64,000 bases of DNA from Parerythrobacter jejuensis (GTDB lineage: Bacteria; Pseudomonadota; Alphaproteobacteria; Sphingomonadales; Sphingomonadaceae). This document shows, piece after piece, positions 36,674 through 45,191 of the stretch. The notes beneath the pieces were generated by a model, which was not told the DNA's origin, searched no databases, and saw nothing but the letters and a program-made list of their open reading frames with translations. The translations under genes were made by a program, and so were the position numbers. The stretch's first letter is position 1, and each line of letters begins with the position of its first letter. The stretch lies in contig NZ_BAAAZF010000001.1 in NCBI RefSeq assembly GCF_039536765.1, positions 1,798,001 to 1,862,000 on the forward strand. The letters are read 5' to 3'.

Positions 36674-37932
36674 TACTGATACTCCGATCTGATCACTGTC
36701 GAGATTTTGTCGACATCGATTATTCGGTCCGGATCATCATACAGAATCTCTGGCCTGATCGTCTCGGTCCTTATCAGGAATTTGCGTCCTTGGAATCTCG
36801 GATCGATATGAGTTGTCGAATAGAGTGACAGAAGGATGGGATCCGGCAGCGATTGAATCTCATTGATCGACTGGACCATTGCGAACCCGTCTGGTGCTTT
36901 CGGGTTTCGATAGTTTGGGTGCGGCTTGAACATCAGCGCAATATCCGGCTCATCCGCCGCGAGGCGGCGCAACTCTGTCACAAGTTGGCGTTCAGACTGC
37001 GCGATAAACGTCAATTCATTGCCGAAATCCTGGCTCACAATCACAACAGCCTTTTCCGGACCGGATTTGGAAACATCGGGAGCTGTGTCAAAGGCGGCGT
37101 TGATCGTGTGCCGCCCGTATTCGCAAGGGACCGACGCCGTATAGTAGGCCTCTTGGCGATCAATCAGAGTGTCGAATTTGGCGTAAGCGTGAACTGGGAA
37201 ATACTTGCCGACGCCATGGGCGACATTGTGGGTCAAGATGTTCTTCCGCGACAAATACCGCGCGAAATGCAGGCTGCCGATGTTGAATTCATCGGAGAGT
37301 TGCACGAGCGACGGCGGCCTAGCAGCGATGCGAATGGCGCGGCGAAGTTCGCTTCGCGCCTCGAGGCGGGCAAGGCTTTCGTAATTTCGTCGCCGCAGGA
37401 AACCCAGCGTATCCCCAAGGCCATACCTGTTGCCGTCGAGAAAGTAGCGCAGGCCATTGCGGCGCAGGTAGCGGAGATATCGCCATTGCCTGCCAAGGCT
37501 TATGGGGAAGGGATACACCGCGCGCCAGACGACACCTTCATCAGCATCAAAAGCAAGTTCGATATCGTCAACATAGGCTTTGCGATACGTCCAGTCGCCA
37601 TTCGTTATGCGCCTGCGTTTTAAGGCGCCGAAAAGGGCGAAAAGACTATGCGCAACGACCTTCACGATTGTTCGAACAACAACCTTGTTCGGAACACGGC
37701 GGGGGAACACATCTTCGAGAACCGACGGAGGGCCGGCCGCTTGAGCCAGATAGGCGTCCGGATCAGCCAGAAAAAGGTTCGCCTCTGCCTCATAGAAGGC
37801 CGCCGCGTTTCGCCATGACCAATTGGCCCGCCGAAACGCCCGGCTTCGATGCTCTCCGTGCGCCTTCGCCGCCGCAACTAGGCGATGGGAGAAGGCAACG
37901 GCACCGCGCAGCATGGGCACTTCGATAGTCAT
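36673..37932 (-). CDS. GT-B-like glycosyltransferase; candidate nonulosonate transferase
   Basis: This 419-residue protein has no signal peptide; a short hydrophobic segment near 88-103 may associate with the membrane. Lys-Pro-His-Pro-Asn (336-340) and Ser-Thr-Thr (372-374) resemble the HP and S-S/T motifs of bacterial sialyltransferases, and Asp-Glu-Gly (131-133) could be their D/E-D/E-G motif. Their order is correct. An Ala-His-Gly (238-240) in the middle also recalls capsule and CDP-glycerol transferases. The locus makes CMP-legionaminic acid and this is the only unassigned transferase-like gene, so a legionaminyltransferase is plausible but unproven. ATG 37932 lies in an ATGA overlap with wzx; the frame's upstream extension is not supported. 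Confidence 0.65.
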   Translation of the reverse strand: MTIEVPMLRGAVAFSHRLVAAAKAHGEHRSRAFRRANWSWRNAAAFYEAEANLFLADPDAYLAQAAGPPSVLEDVFPRRVPNKVVVRTIVKVVAHSLFALFGALKRRRITNGDWTYRKAYVDDIELAFDADEGVVWRAVYPFPISLGRQWRYLRYLRRNGLRYFLDGNRYGLGDTLGFLRRRNYESLARLEARSELRRAIRIAARPPSLVQLSDEFNIGSLHFARYLSRKNILTHNVAHGVGKYFPVHAYAKFDTLIDRQEAYYTASVPCEYGRHTINAAFDTAPDVSKSGPEKAVVIVSQDFGNELTFIAQSERQLVTELRRLAADEPDIALMFKPHPNYRNPKAPDGFAMVQSINEIQSLPDPILLSLYSTTHIDPRFQGRKFLIRTETIRPEILYDDPDRIIDVDKISTVIRSEYQ

Positions 37933-39239
37933 GCGTCTGTTCGCCAGGCGCTGAACCAAGGCATCGGCATAACAGCGTTCGAAAGCACCCAAACTGCTAC
38001 GAAAAGGACGATATTCGTGATCATGAAGGATAGTCCTGCCCCAAGAATCCCGAATTGCATGATGAGGAGCGCCGACCAAACCACAGCAGCGGCCACAACA
38101 CCACACGTGACAAAGGAGAGCTTCCCGGTCTTCTCGGCATAGAAGATGTAGTTGACCACGCCATAGTACATTCCTTGGAAAGCCATGCCGACCGCTACCG
38201 GAACGATGATCTGCTTGGCGTCAGAAAATTCATCCGAAAAAAGAAGGTCGAAAACACTCACAAACAGAGCCGCCGCGATCATCGAAAGAGCCAGCAAGCC
38301 AACAAACAGCCCATAGGTAACTTTGACTATCAGTCTCTTGTCGTCTTCGGAACCATCTGTGAGCTTCTTAAAAAGCCACGGAGCAAGTGTGCGATTGAGT
38401 GGCTCGATCACAAGGCTCAAGGCCATTCCGAGCTGAGATGCAACCATGAAGATCCCGAGCTTCTCAATACCCAGCAGGTACGACACCATTATCCGGTCAA
38501 GGTTGGTGAGCATTTGCCCTGCGAAGACATGCGGTACCAATGGGATACCGAAACGCGCTACGCTCTCGAAAGCCTTCTTGTCCGGAGCTGTCGCGAGGAC
38601 ACGTTTCTTGACCAAGAAGGCCAAAGCACACAGCGCGCTCGCGGCAATGGCTGCAACATAGGACCAAATGCGGACATCCGGACCCGCAACAATGAGCTGC
38701 AAGAGTGCAAGGCAGCCAAGAATTTCGATAGCCGACTGGAGCATACGCAGCAGCAGGTAGATGCCGGGGCGCTGACTTGCCTGCATGAAGGCAAGTCCGA
38801 TCAAATTTATGCTAAGTGCCACACCTACGGCCGCAGCGCCCAACGAGTAAGTTCGCGTAAGTCCGGTGAATGCGCTGAGAGGCACGAGCCCGGTAGAAAT
38901 TACCAGCCCGGCTAGCAGATGAACCAAAAGAATTACGGAGATCGCCGCAGCAACGATGCGCTGGAACCCGACAAATGCGTCTTTGAAAAACCGGACGGAT
39001 ACAAGGCCATGCACGGTCAGTCCGCATGTGTTGGCAATCATGGCCACTAGAACGATCCACGAAGTCGCCTGCCCAAACTCGGCCGGAGAAAGGGCCTGCG
39101 TCAGAACCGGCAGGAGGACCAATGGTGTGAGGCCGGCAAAGCTGAAAGCGATGGCATATAGTGCCACCGAGCGTCCAATGGAGGACTGCAGCCCCACCCA
39201 AGCTTGCCGCAAAAGTATCGAAGGTGAGAGCGCGCGCAT
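37929..39239 (-). CDS. wzx: Wzx-type polysaccharide flippase (MOP superfamily)
   Basis: This integral membrane protein of about 436 residues has 12-14 helices and a typical Wzx layout. An N-terminal helix pair contains Leu-Thr-Pro-Leu-Val-Leu-Leu-Pro-Val-Leu-Thr-Gln-Ala-Leu-Ser-Pro-Ala-Glu-Phe-Gly (the last two near residue 55). A mid-protein region has Phe-Gly-Ile-Pro-Leu-Val-Pro-His-Val and Asn-Leu-Asp-Arg-Ile-Met-Val. These are the usual flippase blocks. It would move the lipid-linked repeat unit across the inner membrane. ATG 39239 or the TTG 12 bp further upstream could be used; neither has a strong ribosome site. It lies 27 bp after the guanylyltransferase gene. Confidence 0.88.
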   Translation of the reverse strand: MRALSPSILLRQAWVGLQSSIGRSVALYAIAFSFAGLTPLVLLPVLTQALSPAEFGQATSWIVLVAMIANTCGLTVHGLVSVRFFKDAFVGFQRIVAAAISVILLVHLLAGLVISTGLVPLSAFTGLTRTYSLGAAAVGVALSINLIGLAFMQASQRPGIYLLLRMLQSAIEILGCLALLQLIVAGPDVRIWSYVAAIAASALCALAFLVKKRVLATAPDKKAFESVARFGIPLVPHVFAGQMLTNLDRIMVSYLLGIEKLGIFMVASQLGMALSLVIEPLNRTLAPWLFKKLTDGSEDDKRLIVKVTYGLFVGLLALSMIAAALFVSVFDLLFSDEFSDAKQIIVPVAVGMAFQGMYYGVVNYIFYAEKTGKLSFVTCGVVAAAVVWSALLIMQFGILGAGLSFMITNIVLFVAVWVLSNAVMPMPWFSAWRTDA

Positions 39240-39266
39240 ACAATTCCACAAGCGACTTGCCCGCGA

Positions 39267-40322
39267 TCACCCGGTAATCGTTTGGTCGGCTCGGGCCAGA
39301 TCGTCTGGCCTGCCTACATCCAGCCAGTCCTCATGCATAGGGAAAACGACTGTGCGTTCTTGGCGGTCACGAATGCGTCCGAACAAGGTAGGCATATCGC
39401 AATAAGCATTGGTCTCTAGCAGATCGAGCGCGCTTGGGTCGATCACATAGATGCCGGCGTTTACGTAGGATTTTACGACAGGCTTTTCTTCGAACCCTGT
39501 GATTTCAACCCCATCGGTCAGAACAACACCGAATTCATTGCGCATTTCGTGACTGCGGACGGCCATGGTTGCCACAGCGCGATGGAGATTATGATAGTCG
39601 ACCACTTCCGCGAAATTCACACTCGAAATGACGTCGCCGTTGCAGACAAGGAACGGTGCTCTAGGTCGCTCTTGGAGCAGACTCAGTGATCCGCCTGTGC
39701 CCAAGGGCGTTTCTTCACGGACATAGTCGATCGAGACACCCCATTTCGAACCATCACCGAAATACTCTTCGATCATGTGTCCGAGATAATGAACGGAAAC
39801 GACAAAGTTCGTGATGCCCGATGCTCTTGCATTCTCAAGAATGTGTTCCAGCATCGGCTTTCCCGACACCTCGAGAAGGGGCTTCGGGCAATTCTGAGTG
39901 TGGGGCCGAAGCCGGGTGCCCTTACCGCCCGCCATGATGACCATGAGATTGGGCCGTTCTTGTGCAGCCCCCATCATATCGGGAATATATAATCCCACCA
40001 GAACTCCGGAATCATCAATAATCGGCATTTGCCGGATCTTGTTGGCTGACATCAACTGCCGCACAGTTGCTTCTGGCAAATCACTCGGTGCGACCATGGG
40101 TGAGCGCTGGATAATCCCGTCTATCGAGCTTTCCAGCGTGTCGCCGCGTAATAGGCCCCGCCGAATGTCGCCATCGGTGATGGTTCCTTCCAGCACACCG
40201 TCGGCATCGGCCGCCAATACGATTTGCAGGCCTGATCGATCAAGCGCAGCAATCGCATCGCCAATGGTGGCACTCGATCGCTGCAACAGCGCCTTTCGCC
40301 AGCCAGGGTGCGTCTCAACCAT
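39267..40322 (-). CDS. CBS-domain sugar-1-phosphate guanylyltransferase (PtmE-like)
   Basis: This 351-residue protein has two N-terminal CBS repeats (to about 120, with Thr-Asp-Gly-Asp-Ile-Arg-Arg-Gly and Met-Pro-Ile-Ile-Asp) joined to a nucleotidyltransferase domain. The latter has Met-Ala-Gly-Gly-Lys-Gly-Thr-Arg-Leu-Arg-Pro, Cys-Pro-Lys-Pro-Leu-Leu, Cys-Asn-Gly-Asp-Val and Phe-Glu-Glu-Lys-Pro. The CBS-NTP transferase layout is that of Campylobacter PtmE, which makes GDP-glucosamine for the legionaminic-acid route. The adjacent leg genes support this. CBS domains suggest nucleotide-dependent regulation. The ATG shares one base with the legG stop (TGATG). Confidence 0.85.
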   Translation of the reverse strand: MVETHPGWRKALLQRSSATIGDAIAALDRSGLQIVLAADADGVLEGTITDGDIRRGLLRGDTLESSIDGIIQRSPMVAPSDLPEATVRQLMSANKIRQMPIIDDSGVLVGLYIPDMMGAAQERPNLMVIMAGGKGTRLRPHTQNCPKPLLEVSGKPMLEHILENARASGITNFVVSVHYLGHMIEEYFGDGSKWGVSIDYVREETPLGTGGSLSLLQERPRAPFLVCNGDVISSVNFAEVVDYHNLHRAVATMAVRSHEMRNEFGVVLTDGVEITGFEEKPVVKSYVNAGIYVIDPSALDLLETNAYCDMPTLFGRIRDRQERTVVFPMHEDWLDVGRPDDLARADQTITG

Positions 40323-41503
40323 CAGACCGATCCTTCGTCAGTCGGCAGATCATATGCAAGGTCCAAAAACGCTTTTGAAGACCCGCGTGGTGTCCAGTCC
40401 TCGATCTCTTTCACAATTCGCTCAGAGGCCCCGCCCTGCCCATAAGGATTGACAACATCCTTTACCTGCTCACGAAATTCCGACGCGAGGATACGCTTCA
40501 GGCCCGCGGCGATTGCGCTGCGATCGGCTGGGCAATCGACAACGCTTGCTGCGCGCAACCTGCCATCCTGACGCGCGCCGATATTTAGCGTTGGAATCTT
40601 GAATGCAGGAGCCTCGATCAATCCACTCGATGAATTGCCAACTACGCCATCAACAATTGCCATTGTCGAAAGATACCGTCTCTGCCCAAGCGATACATGA
40701 GCACAGGCCCGATCCGGATGCGCTGCGACAAATTCATCGATCAAGCGGAAAAGCACTCGCCCGCCCGTATCCGCATTGGGCAATGTGAATATAATGCTGG
40801 CGTCAACACTCTCTAGCGCCGCCAGCAGCTCCAGCATCTGCCCGGCCGGATCGTTCGCCGTACTTGTTTCCGGATGGAAGGTGACCAGCAGATTTTTCTC
40901 CCCGAGTGGGAAATCAAGCGATGCTTCGAGTTCCTCCCGTGTCATCAGATCGGCGCGAAGTATCCCATCGATTCCCAAGCCTCCGACGTTCCATACACTG
41001 CATGGATCCTCTCCCATCTGCACCACGCGCCTCCGATAGGGCTCTGCCGCTGTGAAATGCAGGTGCGACATCTTGGTGATGGAATGACGAATCGGATCGT
41101 CACATGCGCCGACCGTCAGCTCACCGCCATGCAGATGCGCGATCGGAATATTGGCGATCATGGCAGCTGCTGCAGCGGCCAACATCTCGAAACGATCACC
41201 AAGAATCACAATCAAATCAGGCTTCAATTCGCTGAGAGCATCAGCATAGCCAATCATGCCAAGTCCCATCGACTTGGTTATACCAACCGCACTGTCAGAA
41301 CTCAGCAGCATCTCGACCTTTCGGTCAATCTTGAAGCCATCAGCTTCTATCGCCTCCCAGGTCGCTCCAAACTCAGGCGACAAGTGCATGCCTGTCGCAA
41401 TGATCTGCAGTTCGCATGAAGCCGAATGCTGAAGGCCTTCGATCACCCATCGCAAAAGGCCATATTCGGCCCGCGTTCCCGTTATTACGCACACTCGCTT
41501 CAT
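40322..41503 (-). CDS. legG: NDP-sugar hydrolysing 2-epimerase (LegG/NeuC family)
   Basis: This 393-residue GT-B-fold enzyme releases NDP and epimerises C2 of the diacetamido sugar, giving the 6-deoxy-mannosamine precursor of legionaminic acid. It has Thr-Gly-Thr-Arg-Ala-Glu-Tyr-Gly-Leu-Leu, Gly-Asp-Arg-Phe-Glu-Met, His-Leu-His-Gly-Gly-Glu-x-Thr-x-Gly-Ala-x-Asp-Asp, His-Pro-Glu-Thr and Val-Gly-Asn-Ser-Ser-Ser-Gly-Leu-Ile-Glu. Hydrolysing 2-epimerases carry these. ATG 41503 has GGAGAGG 7 bp upstream; a longer in-frame start at 41572 gives an unlikely leader. The 124 bp up to the legI stop contain nothing I recognise. Confidence 0.92.
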   Translation of the reverse strand: MKRVCVITGTRAEYGLLRWVIEGLQHSASCELQIIATGMHLSPEFGATWEAIEADGFKIDRKVEMLLSSDSAVGITKSMGLGMIGYADALSELKPDLIVILGDRFEMLAAAAAAMIANIPIAHLHGGELTVGACDDPIRHSITKMSHLHFTAAEPYRRRVVQMGEDPCSVWNVGGLGIDGILRADLMTREELEASLDFPLGEKNLLVTFHPETSTANDPAGQMLELLAALESVDASIIFTLPNADTGGRVLFRLIDEFVAAHPDRACAHVSLGQRRYLSTMAIVDGVVGNSSSGLIEAPAFKIPTLNIGARQDGRLRAASVVDCPADRSAIAAGLKRILASEFREQVKDVVNPYGQGGASERIVKEIEDWTPRGSSKAFLDLAYDLPTDEGSV

Positions 41504-41627
41504 CGCGCGCCCTCTCCGCAATGTTTGAGCCAAACCTGCACTTGCGAATGCAGCCTTGCTTGGCGAGGACAAGAAAACTCACCTTCTCGCAAACCCCGAT
41601 TGGAGCTTGCTTTCACGAGAGAGGTTG

Positions 41628-42656
41628 TCACACGCCCTCCCTCCTGTTGCCAGACGAAATCTCGATCATTTCATCAGGGACATAGTTCTTCTGCGCCACT
41701 TGCCCGATCACTGCATCCCAGCGCATTGGAGAAACGCCATCACCAGGGCGTTTGGTGGTTAGGTTCTTGACCGTGAATGCCTCACCCTTCGATATCGGGC
41801 ATGCCGCGACTATCGACTTTCGCACTATGGACCGATTGCCAACTTCGCTGGGCGAAGGGCGCTTGATACCGTCGCCAGACATGGCAGCCTCGATATTCCG
41901 GATAGAACGCACCATCGCGCGCAATTCTTCGGGCTCAAGACTCGCAGCATGATCTGGGCCTGGGAGCGTACGATCGAGAGTAAAGTGTTTTTCGATTACG
42001 CTTGCCCCAAGCGCGACTGCCGCAATGGAGACTTCGATACCGGCGGTATGGTCGGAATAGCCGTGAGAGGTGCCTAACGCTCTGCCGATATTGGCCATCG
42101 CACGCAGATTAACATCGTGCATAGGGGTCGGGTATTCAGTGTTGCAGTGAAGGATCGTCAGATCTTCGCGATCTGCACCGCCGTCTTCAAGGACATCAAC
42201 CGCTGATTCAATTTCGCCAAGATTCGCCATTCCGGTCGAAAGAATGATGGGAAGGCCTCTGCCAGCAACATGGCGCAACAGCGGCAAGTTCGTGATCTCT
42301 CCAGAGGGGATTTTTACTCGGTCGATCCCAAGCTCGAAAAGGAAATCCAGACTGTCGATATCGAAACCGGTCGAGAAGAAACCGATGCCACATTCCTTGC
42401 ATTCCTGCATCAGATCGTAGTGGTCCTCGCGAGAAAGCTCGAGCTTTCGAACCATCTCGAGTTGGCTTTCGTCCGTCCCTGTCGATGTCTGTTGATAAGC
42501 AGCCTTGGGGGCATTTGCGGAAGCAATCTTGCTCGCTGTGAAGGTTTGGAACTTAACCAGGTCAGCGCCCGCATCTGCCGCCGCCTTCACCAGTTTACGG
42601 GCCACCCCCATGTCGCCATTATGATTTACTCCTGCCTCGGCAATGATCAGTGTCAC
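41628..42656 (-). CDS. legI: Legionaminic acid synthase (NeuB family)
   Basis: This 342-residue protein condenses the mannosamine-type intermediate with phosphoenolpyruvate. Blocks include Ile-Ala-Glu-Ala-Gly-Val-Asn-His-Asn-Gly, Val-Lys-Phe-Gln-Thr-Phe, Lys-Ile-Pro-Ser-Gly-Glu-Ile-Thr-Asn, Ser-Thr-Gly-Met-Ala, His-Cys-Asn-Thr-Glu-Tyr-Pro and Gly-Tyr-Ser-Asp-His-Thr. A C-terminal antifreeze-like (SAF) domain follows, with Arg-Ser-Ile-Val and Lys-Arg-Pro-Gly-Asp-Gly. Thr-Asn after Ser-Gly-Glu is common in the LegI/NeuB branch. GTG 42656 lies in a GTGA overlap with the acetyltransferase stop and has an AAGGAG site. The longer in-frame start encodes an odd Cys-rich leader. Confidence 0.92.
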   Translation of the reverse strand: MTLIIAEAGVNHNGDMGVARKLVKAAADAGADLVKFQTFTASKIASANAPKAAYQQTSTGTDESQLEMVRKLELSREDHYDLMQECKECGIGFFSTGFDIDSLDFLFELGIDRVKIPSGEITNLPLLRHVAGRGLPIILSTGMANLGEIESAVDVLEDGGADREDLTILHCNTEYPTPMHDVNLRAMANIGRALGTSHGYSDHTAGIEVSIAAVALGASVIEKHFTLDRTLPGPDHAASLEPEELRAMVRSIRNIEAAMSGDGIKRPSPSEVGNRSIVRKSIVAACPISKGEAFTVKNLTTKRPGDGVSPMRWDAVIGQVAQKNYVPDEMIEISSGNRREGV

Positions 42657-43291
42657 AAGAGTTTCTCCTTGGCTGGGACGCCGACTGATGTTGCACGAGG
42701 CCGGACATCGTGGACGACCGCCGCCCCCGAACCAACAACAGACCAGGCACCAATCTGACGCGGTGATGCATCCGTACCTTGATTCACCACAACCCCCATG
42801 CCTACCCAAGCTCCTTCGGCGACAAAAACATTTCCGGCCAAATGAGCGCCAGGCGACAAATTGACGAAGTCATCCAGCACACAATCGTGCGAAACCGTAG
42901 CATTGAGATTGAGGGTGCAGAAATCACCGATCTTGCAACCACCCATCACTCTCACCCCGGGGAATACCACGGTACCAGCGGTTTTAGACAGCATGTCAAA
43001 CATGCCGCGCGCAAGCGAGCTGTCGGGATCGATCAGGGCGGGAAATCTTAACTGCTGCCGGTATTTGTTTGCGGCCAACCGACGCGTTTGGTTGTCTCCG
43101 ATTCCGATGGCGAACGCTGCGTCACCCTTTGTGACAACCTGATCCTCAAGCGCGATTTCATCACTGCCCTGCCAACTCTCTATTTCAGCTTGATCGCGCG
43201 TCACAAAGATCGGTCGCCAATCAAGCCGGAAAGCGATTTCAGCAATGTCCCGCGCTTGGCCGCCGGTTCCCAAGATAAACAGGTCACTCAC
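42653..43291 (-). CDS. NeuD/PglD-family sugar N-acetyltransferase (LegH candidate)
   Basis: This 212-residue protein has an N-terminal Rossmann-like Leu-Gly-Thr-Gly-Gly-Gln-Ala-Arg-Asp-Ile-Ala-Glu, then left-handed beta-helix coils with Asn-Leu-Asn-Ala-Thr-Val-Ser-His-Asp. The His there is the usual catalytic residue of PglD/NeuD enzymes. Val-Gly-Val-Pro-Ala-Lys closes the helix. In this place it most likely acetylates the 4-amino group made by LegC, so it is the LegH function. GTG 43291 overlaps the legF stop by 4 bp; no upstream ATG fits. The alternative is O-acetylation of the finished sugar. Confidence 0.85.
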   Translation of the reverse strand: MSDLFILGTGGQARDIAEIAFRLDWRPIFVTRDQAEIESWQGSDEIALEDQVVTKGDAAFAIGIGDNQTRRLAANKYRQQLRFPALIDPDSSLARGMFDMLSKTAGTVVFPGVRVMGGCKIGDFCTLNLNATVSHDCVLDDFVNLSPGAHLAGNVFVAEGAWVGMGVVVNQGTDASPRQIGAWSVVGSGAAVVHDVRPRATSVGVPAKEKLL

Positions 43292-43971
43292 TGGCTCGAT
43301 TTGTGCCGCGCGCGCAGCAGCATTTCCGCGAACTTCCAATCGAGCATGTCGTCCACGTCGACGGAGTCCTCCGCTTCCATAATATAGGCCCGCGTATCTT
43401 GGCTGACCAAGGCTCGATGCTCCAAAAACCAAGCCACGCTGACCCAATACAGCGCACCGTTGAGGGAAAACAACTGTTCAAGGTCCTGCCTTCGGGTAGC
43501 CTTCTTTTCACCGGCATAAGGGACCATATCACCGGCTTCGCCGCAATGATACATGATTGCCGGATGGTCACGAACTTCCGTCACTGAAGTAGCCGACAAG
43601 GTCTTGGTTCGACGGCTAAGCTCGAGAATTCCTTCGATATGCTCCGAAGTCCGCAGGGGCGAAGTCGGTTGGAGCAGCACCAGATCCTTATATTCGGGCA
43701 ATTGTTCACATGCATGTGCGACAACGCTTTGGCTTGATGCGTTATCATCGGCCAATTCGGCAGGACGCATAAAGGGCACATCAGCGCCGTACTGGCGGGC
43801 GACGGATGCTATCTCTTCGTCTTCTGTCGAAACCACGACCCGCGCAATCGATCGGGAAGACAGGGCAGCTTCGATAGTCCAGGCTATCAGTGGCTTCCCG
43901 GCAATCATCCGAATATTCTTGCGCGGAATACCTTTTGACCCGCCCCGGGCTGTGATCAATGCCAGGGTCAC
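43288..43971 (-). CDS. legF: CMP-legionaminic acid synthetase (acylneuraminate cytidylyltransferase)
   Basis: This 227-residue enzyme activates the nonulosonic acid with CTP. Visible are Ala-Arg-Gly-Gly-Ser-Lys-Gly-Ile-Pro-Arg-Lys-Asn (nucleotide loop), Gly-Lys-Pro-Leu-Ile-Ala-Trp-Thr-Ile, Leu-Leu-Gln-Pro-Thr-Ser-Pro-Leu-Arg and a C-terminal Ser-Val-Asp-Val-Asp-Asp-Met-Leu-Asp. All family blocks are present. It overlaps legC (ATGA) and the acetyltransferase by 4 bp each. Its product needs a CMP-sugar transferase, for which 36673-37932 is the candidate. Confidence 0.93.
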   Translation of the reverse strand: MTLALITARGGSKGIPRKNIRMIAGKPLIAWTIEAALSSRSIARVVVSTEDEEIASVARQYGADVPFMRPAELADDNASSQSVVAHACEQLPEYKDLVLLQPTSPLRTSEHIEGILELSRRTKTLSATSVTEVRDHPAIMYHCGEAGDMVPYAGEKKATRRQDLEQLFSLNGALYWVSVAWFLEHRALVSQDTRAYIMEAEDSVDVDDMLDWKFAEMLLRARHKSSQ

Positions 43972-45161
43972 ACATCACCCCCAGCCCCGGCAGGCGCCGC
44001 GAACAGCTTGGGGCTGCTCGGGATGTTGATGATTTGCACTGCCAGGCGTTCGGCGCACGAAAGGTCTGCCCGTGGTGCATCCGCAAACATGGGCAGCCGA
44101 TGCATCAGGGTCCAAACAGGTCGTGCCATCAAGCCCGCATCGTTAAGTGCCGAAAGCACCTCTGTGTGCAGCTGATGATCAAATTGTTCCAGTACCAGCG
44201 TGCAAAGCCAGTAATTGCTCTCGGTGCCCTGCGGCTCTTCAAGGAGCCGCACACCCGCAATGTCTTTAAAGAGCGCCTTGTATCGCATCGCAAGCGCACG
44301 CTTGCGTTGCAACATGTCAGTGATACGCTCTAACTGTGCGCATCCGAGGGCGGCATTGAGGTTTGGCAGACGATAATTGTAGCCGATTTCGTCATGAGTA
44401 AAATTCCACCCGTCTGAGATACGCGCGGTAGTGGTCAGATGCTTGGCACGATCAGCGATCGCGGGATCATTCGTGAGTATGGCGCCACCACCTCCGGTGG
44501 TGAGGATCTTGTTGCCATTGAAGCTGAGGGCTGAAACCAGGCCGAAGCCGCCCGTGTGGCGGCCTTGGTAGTATGAACCAAGAGACTCAGCAGCATCCTC
44601 GACGAGCGGGATCGACCATTCCCGGCACAATTCCAGCAATGGATCGAGTTGCGCGGGATGGCCGAACGCATGCATGACGACAAGGGCAGCAATCCGGCGG
44701 CCAGTCTTGCGATTGAAGCAGCCACCATCGCGTTTCTCCGCGCATTCTTCGAGATGGCTTCGCAGAGCTTCGGGACAGACAGCCAACGTGGTCGCTTCAC
44801 TATCGACAAAATGCGGAATGGCGCCTGCGTAAGAGGTCGCGTTTGCAGTCGCTACAAACGTCAGAGTGGGCAGAAGGACCTCATCCCCTGCTTGGACACC
44901 TGAACACTTCAACGCGATATGGAGCGCAGCGGTGCCGTTGACGGTCGCAACCGCTCGGCTGCAACCGGTGAATTCTGCAAGATCCGCTTCAAAACGGTCT
45001 ACGAAAGAGCCAACACTCGAAACCCAGCCAGTGCGGATGCAGTCGGCAACATAGTCCTCTTCTCGACCCGCAAACTCAGGTTCGTGCAGCGGGGTGAAGG
45101 CCTCGGGGAATCCAGCGCCTTCGCGAACCGCCTCGAGAATGGAGTTGGTGAGTGTCGTCAT
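43968..45161 (-). CDS. legC: LegC-family PLP aminotransferase
   Basis: This 397-residue DegT/DnrJ/EryC1-fold enzyme aminates the 4-keto sugar made by LegB. Early blocks are Pro-Leu-His-Glu-Pro-x-Phe-x-Gly-x-Glu and Gly-Trp-Val-Ser-Ser-Val-Gly, characteristic of LegC. The PLP Lys lies in Ser-Phe-Asn-Gly-Asn-Lys-Ile-Leu-Thr-Thr-Gly, with Glu-Asp-Ala-Ala-Glu-Ser and Asn-Tyr-Arg-Leu-Pro-Asn around the cofactor and dimer site. Length is normal. It is 30 bp after legB and overlaps legF by 4 bp. Confidence 0.94.
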   Translation of the reverse strand: MTTLTNSILEAVREGAGFPEAFTPLHEPEFAGREEDYVADCIRTGWVSSVGSFVDRFEADLAEFTGCSRAVATVNGTAALHIALKCSGVQAGDEVLLPTLTFVATANATSYAGAIPHFVDSEATTLAVCPEALRSHLEECAEKRDGGCFNRKTGRRIAALVVMHAFGHPAQLDPLLELCREWSIPLVEDAAESLGSYYQGRHTGGFGLVSALSFNGNKILTTGGGGAILTNDPAIADRAKHLTTTARISDGWNFTHDEIGYNYRLPNLNAALGCAQLERITDMLQRKRALAMRYKALFKDIAGVRLLEEPQGTESNYWLCTLVLEQFDHQLHTEVLSALNDAGLMARPVWTLMHRLPMFADAPRADLSCAERLAVQIINIPSSPKLFAAPAGAGGDV

Positions 45162-45191
45162 GGTCTGAGTGCCATCCCATTCCGAGAAGGA

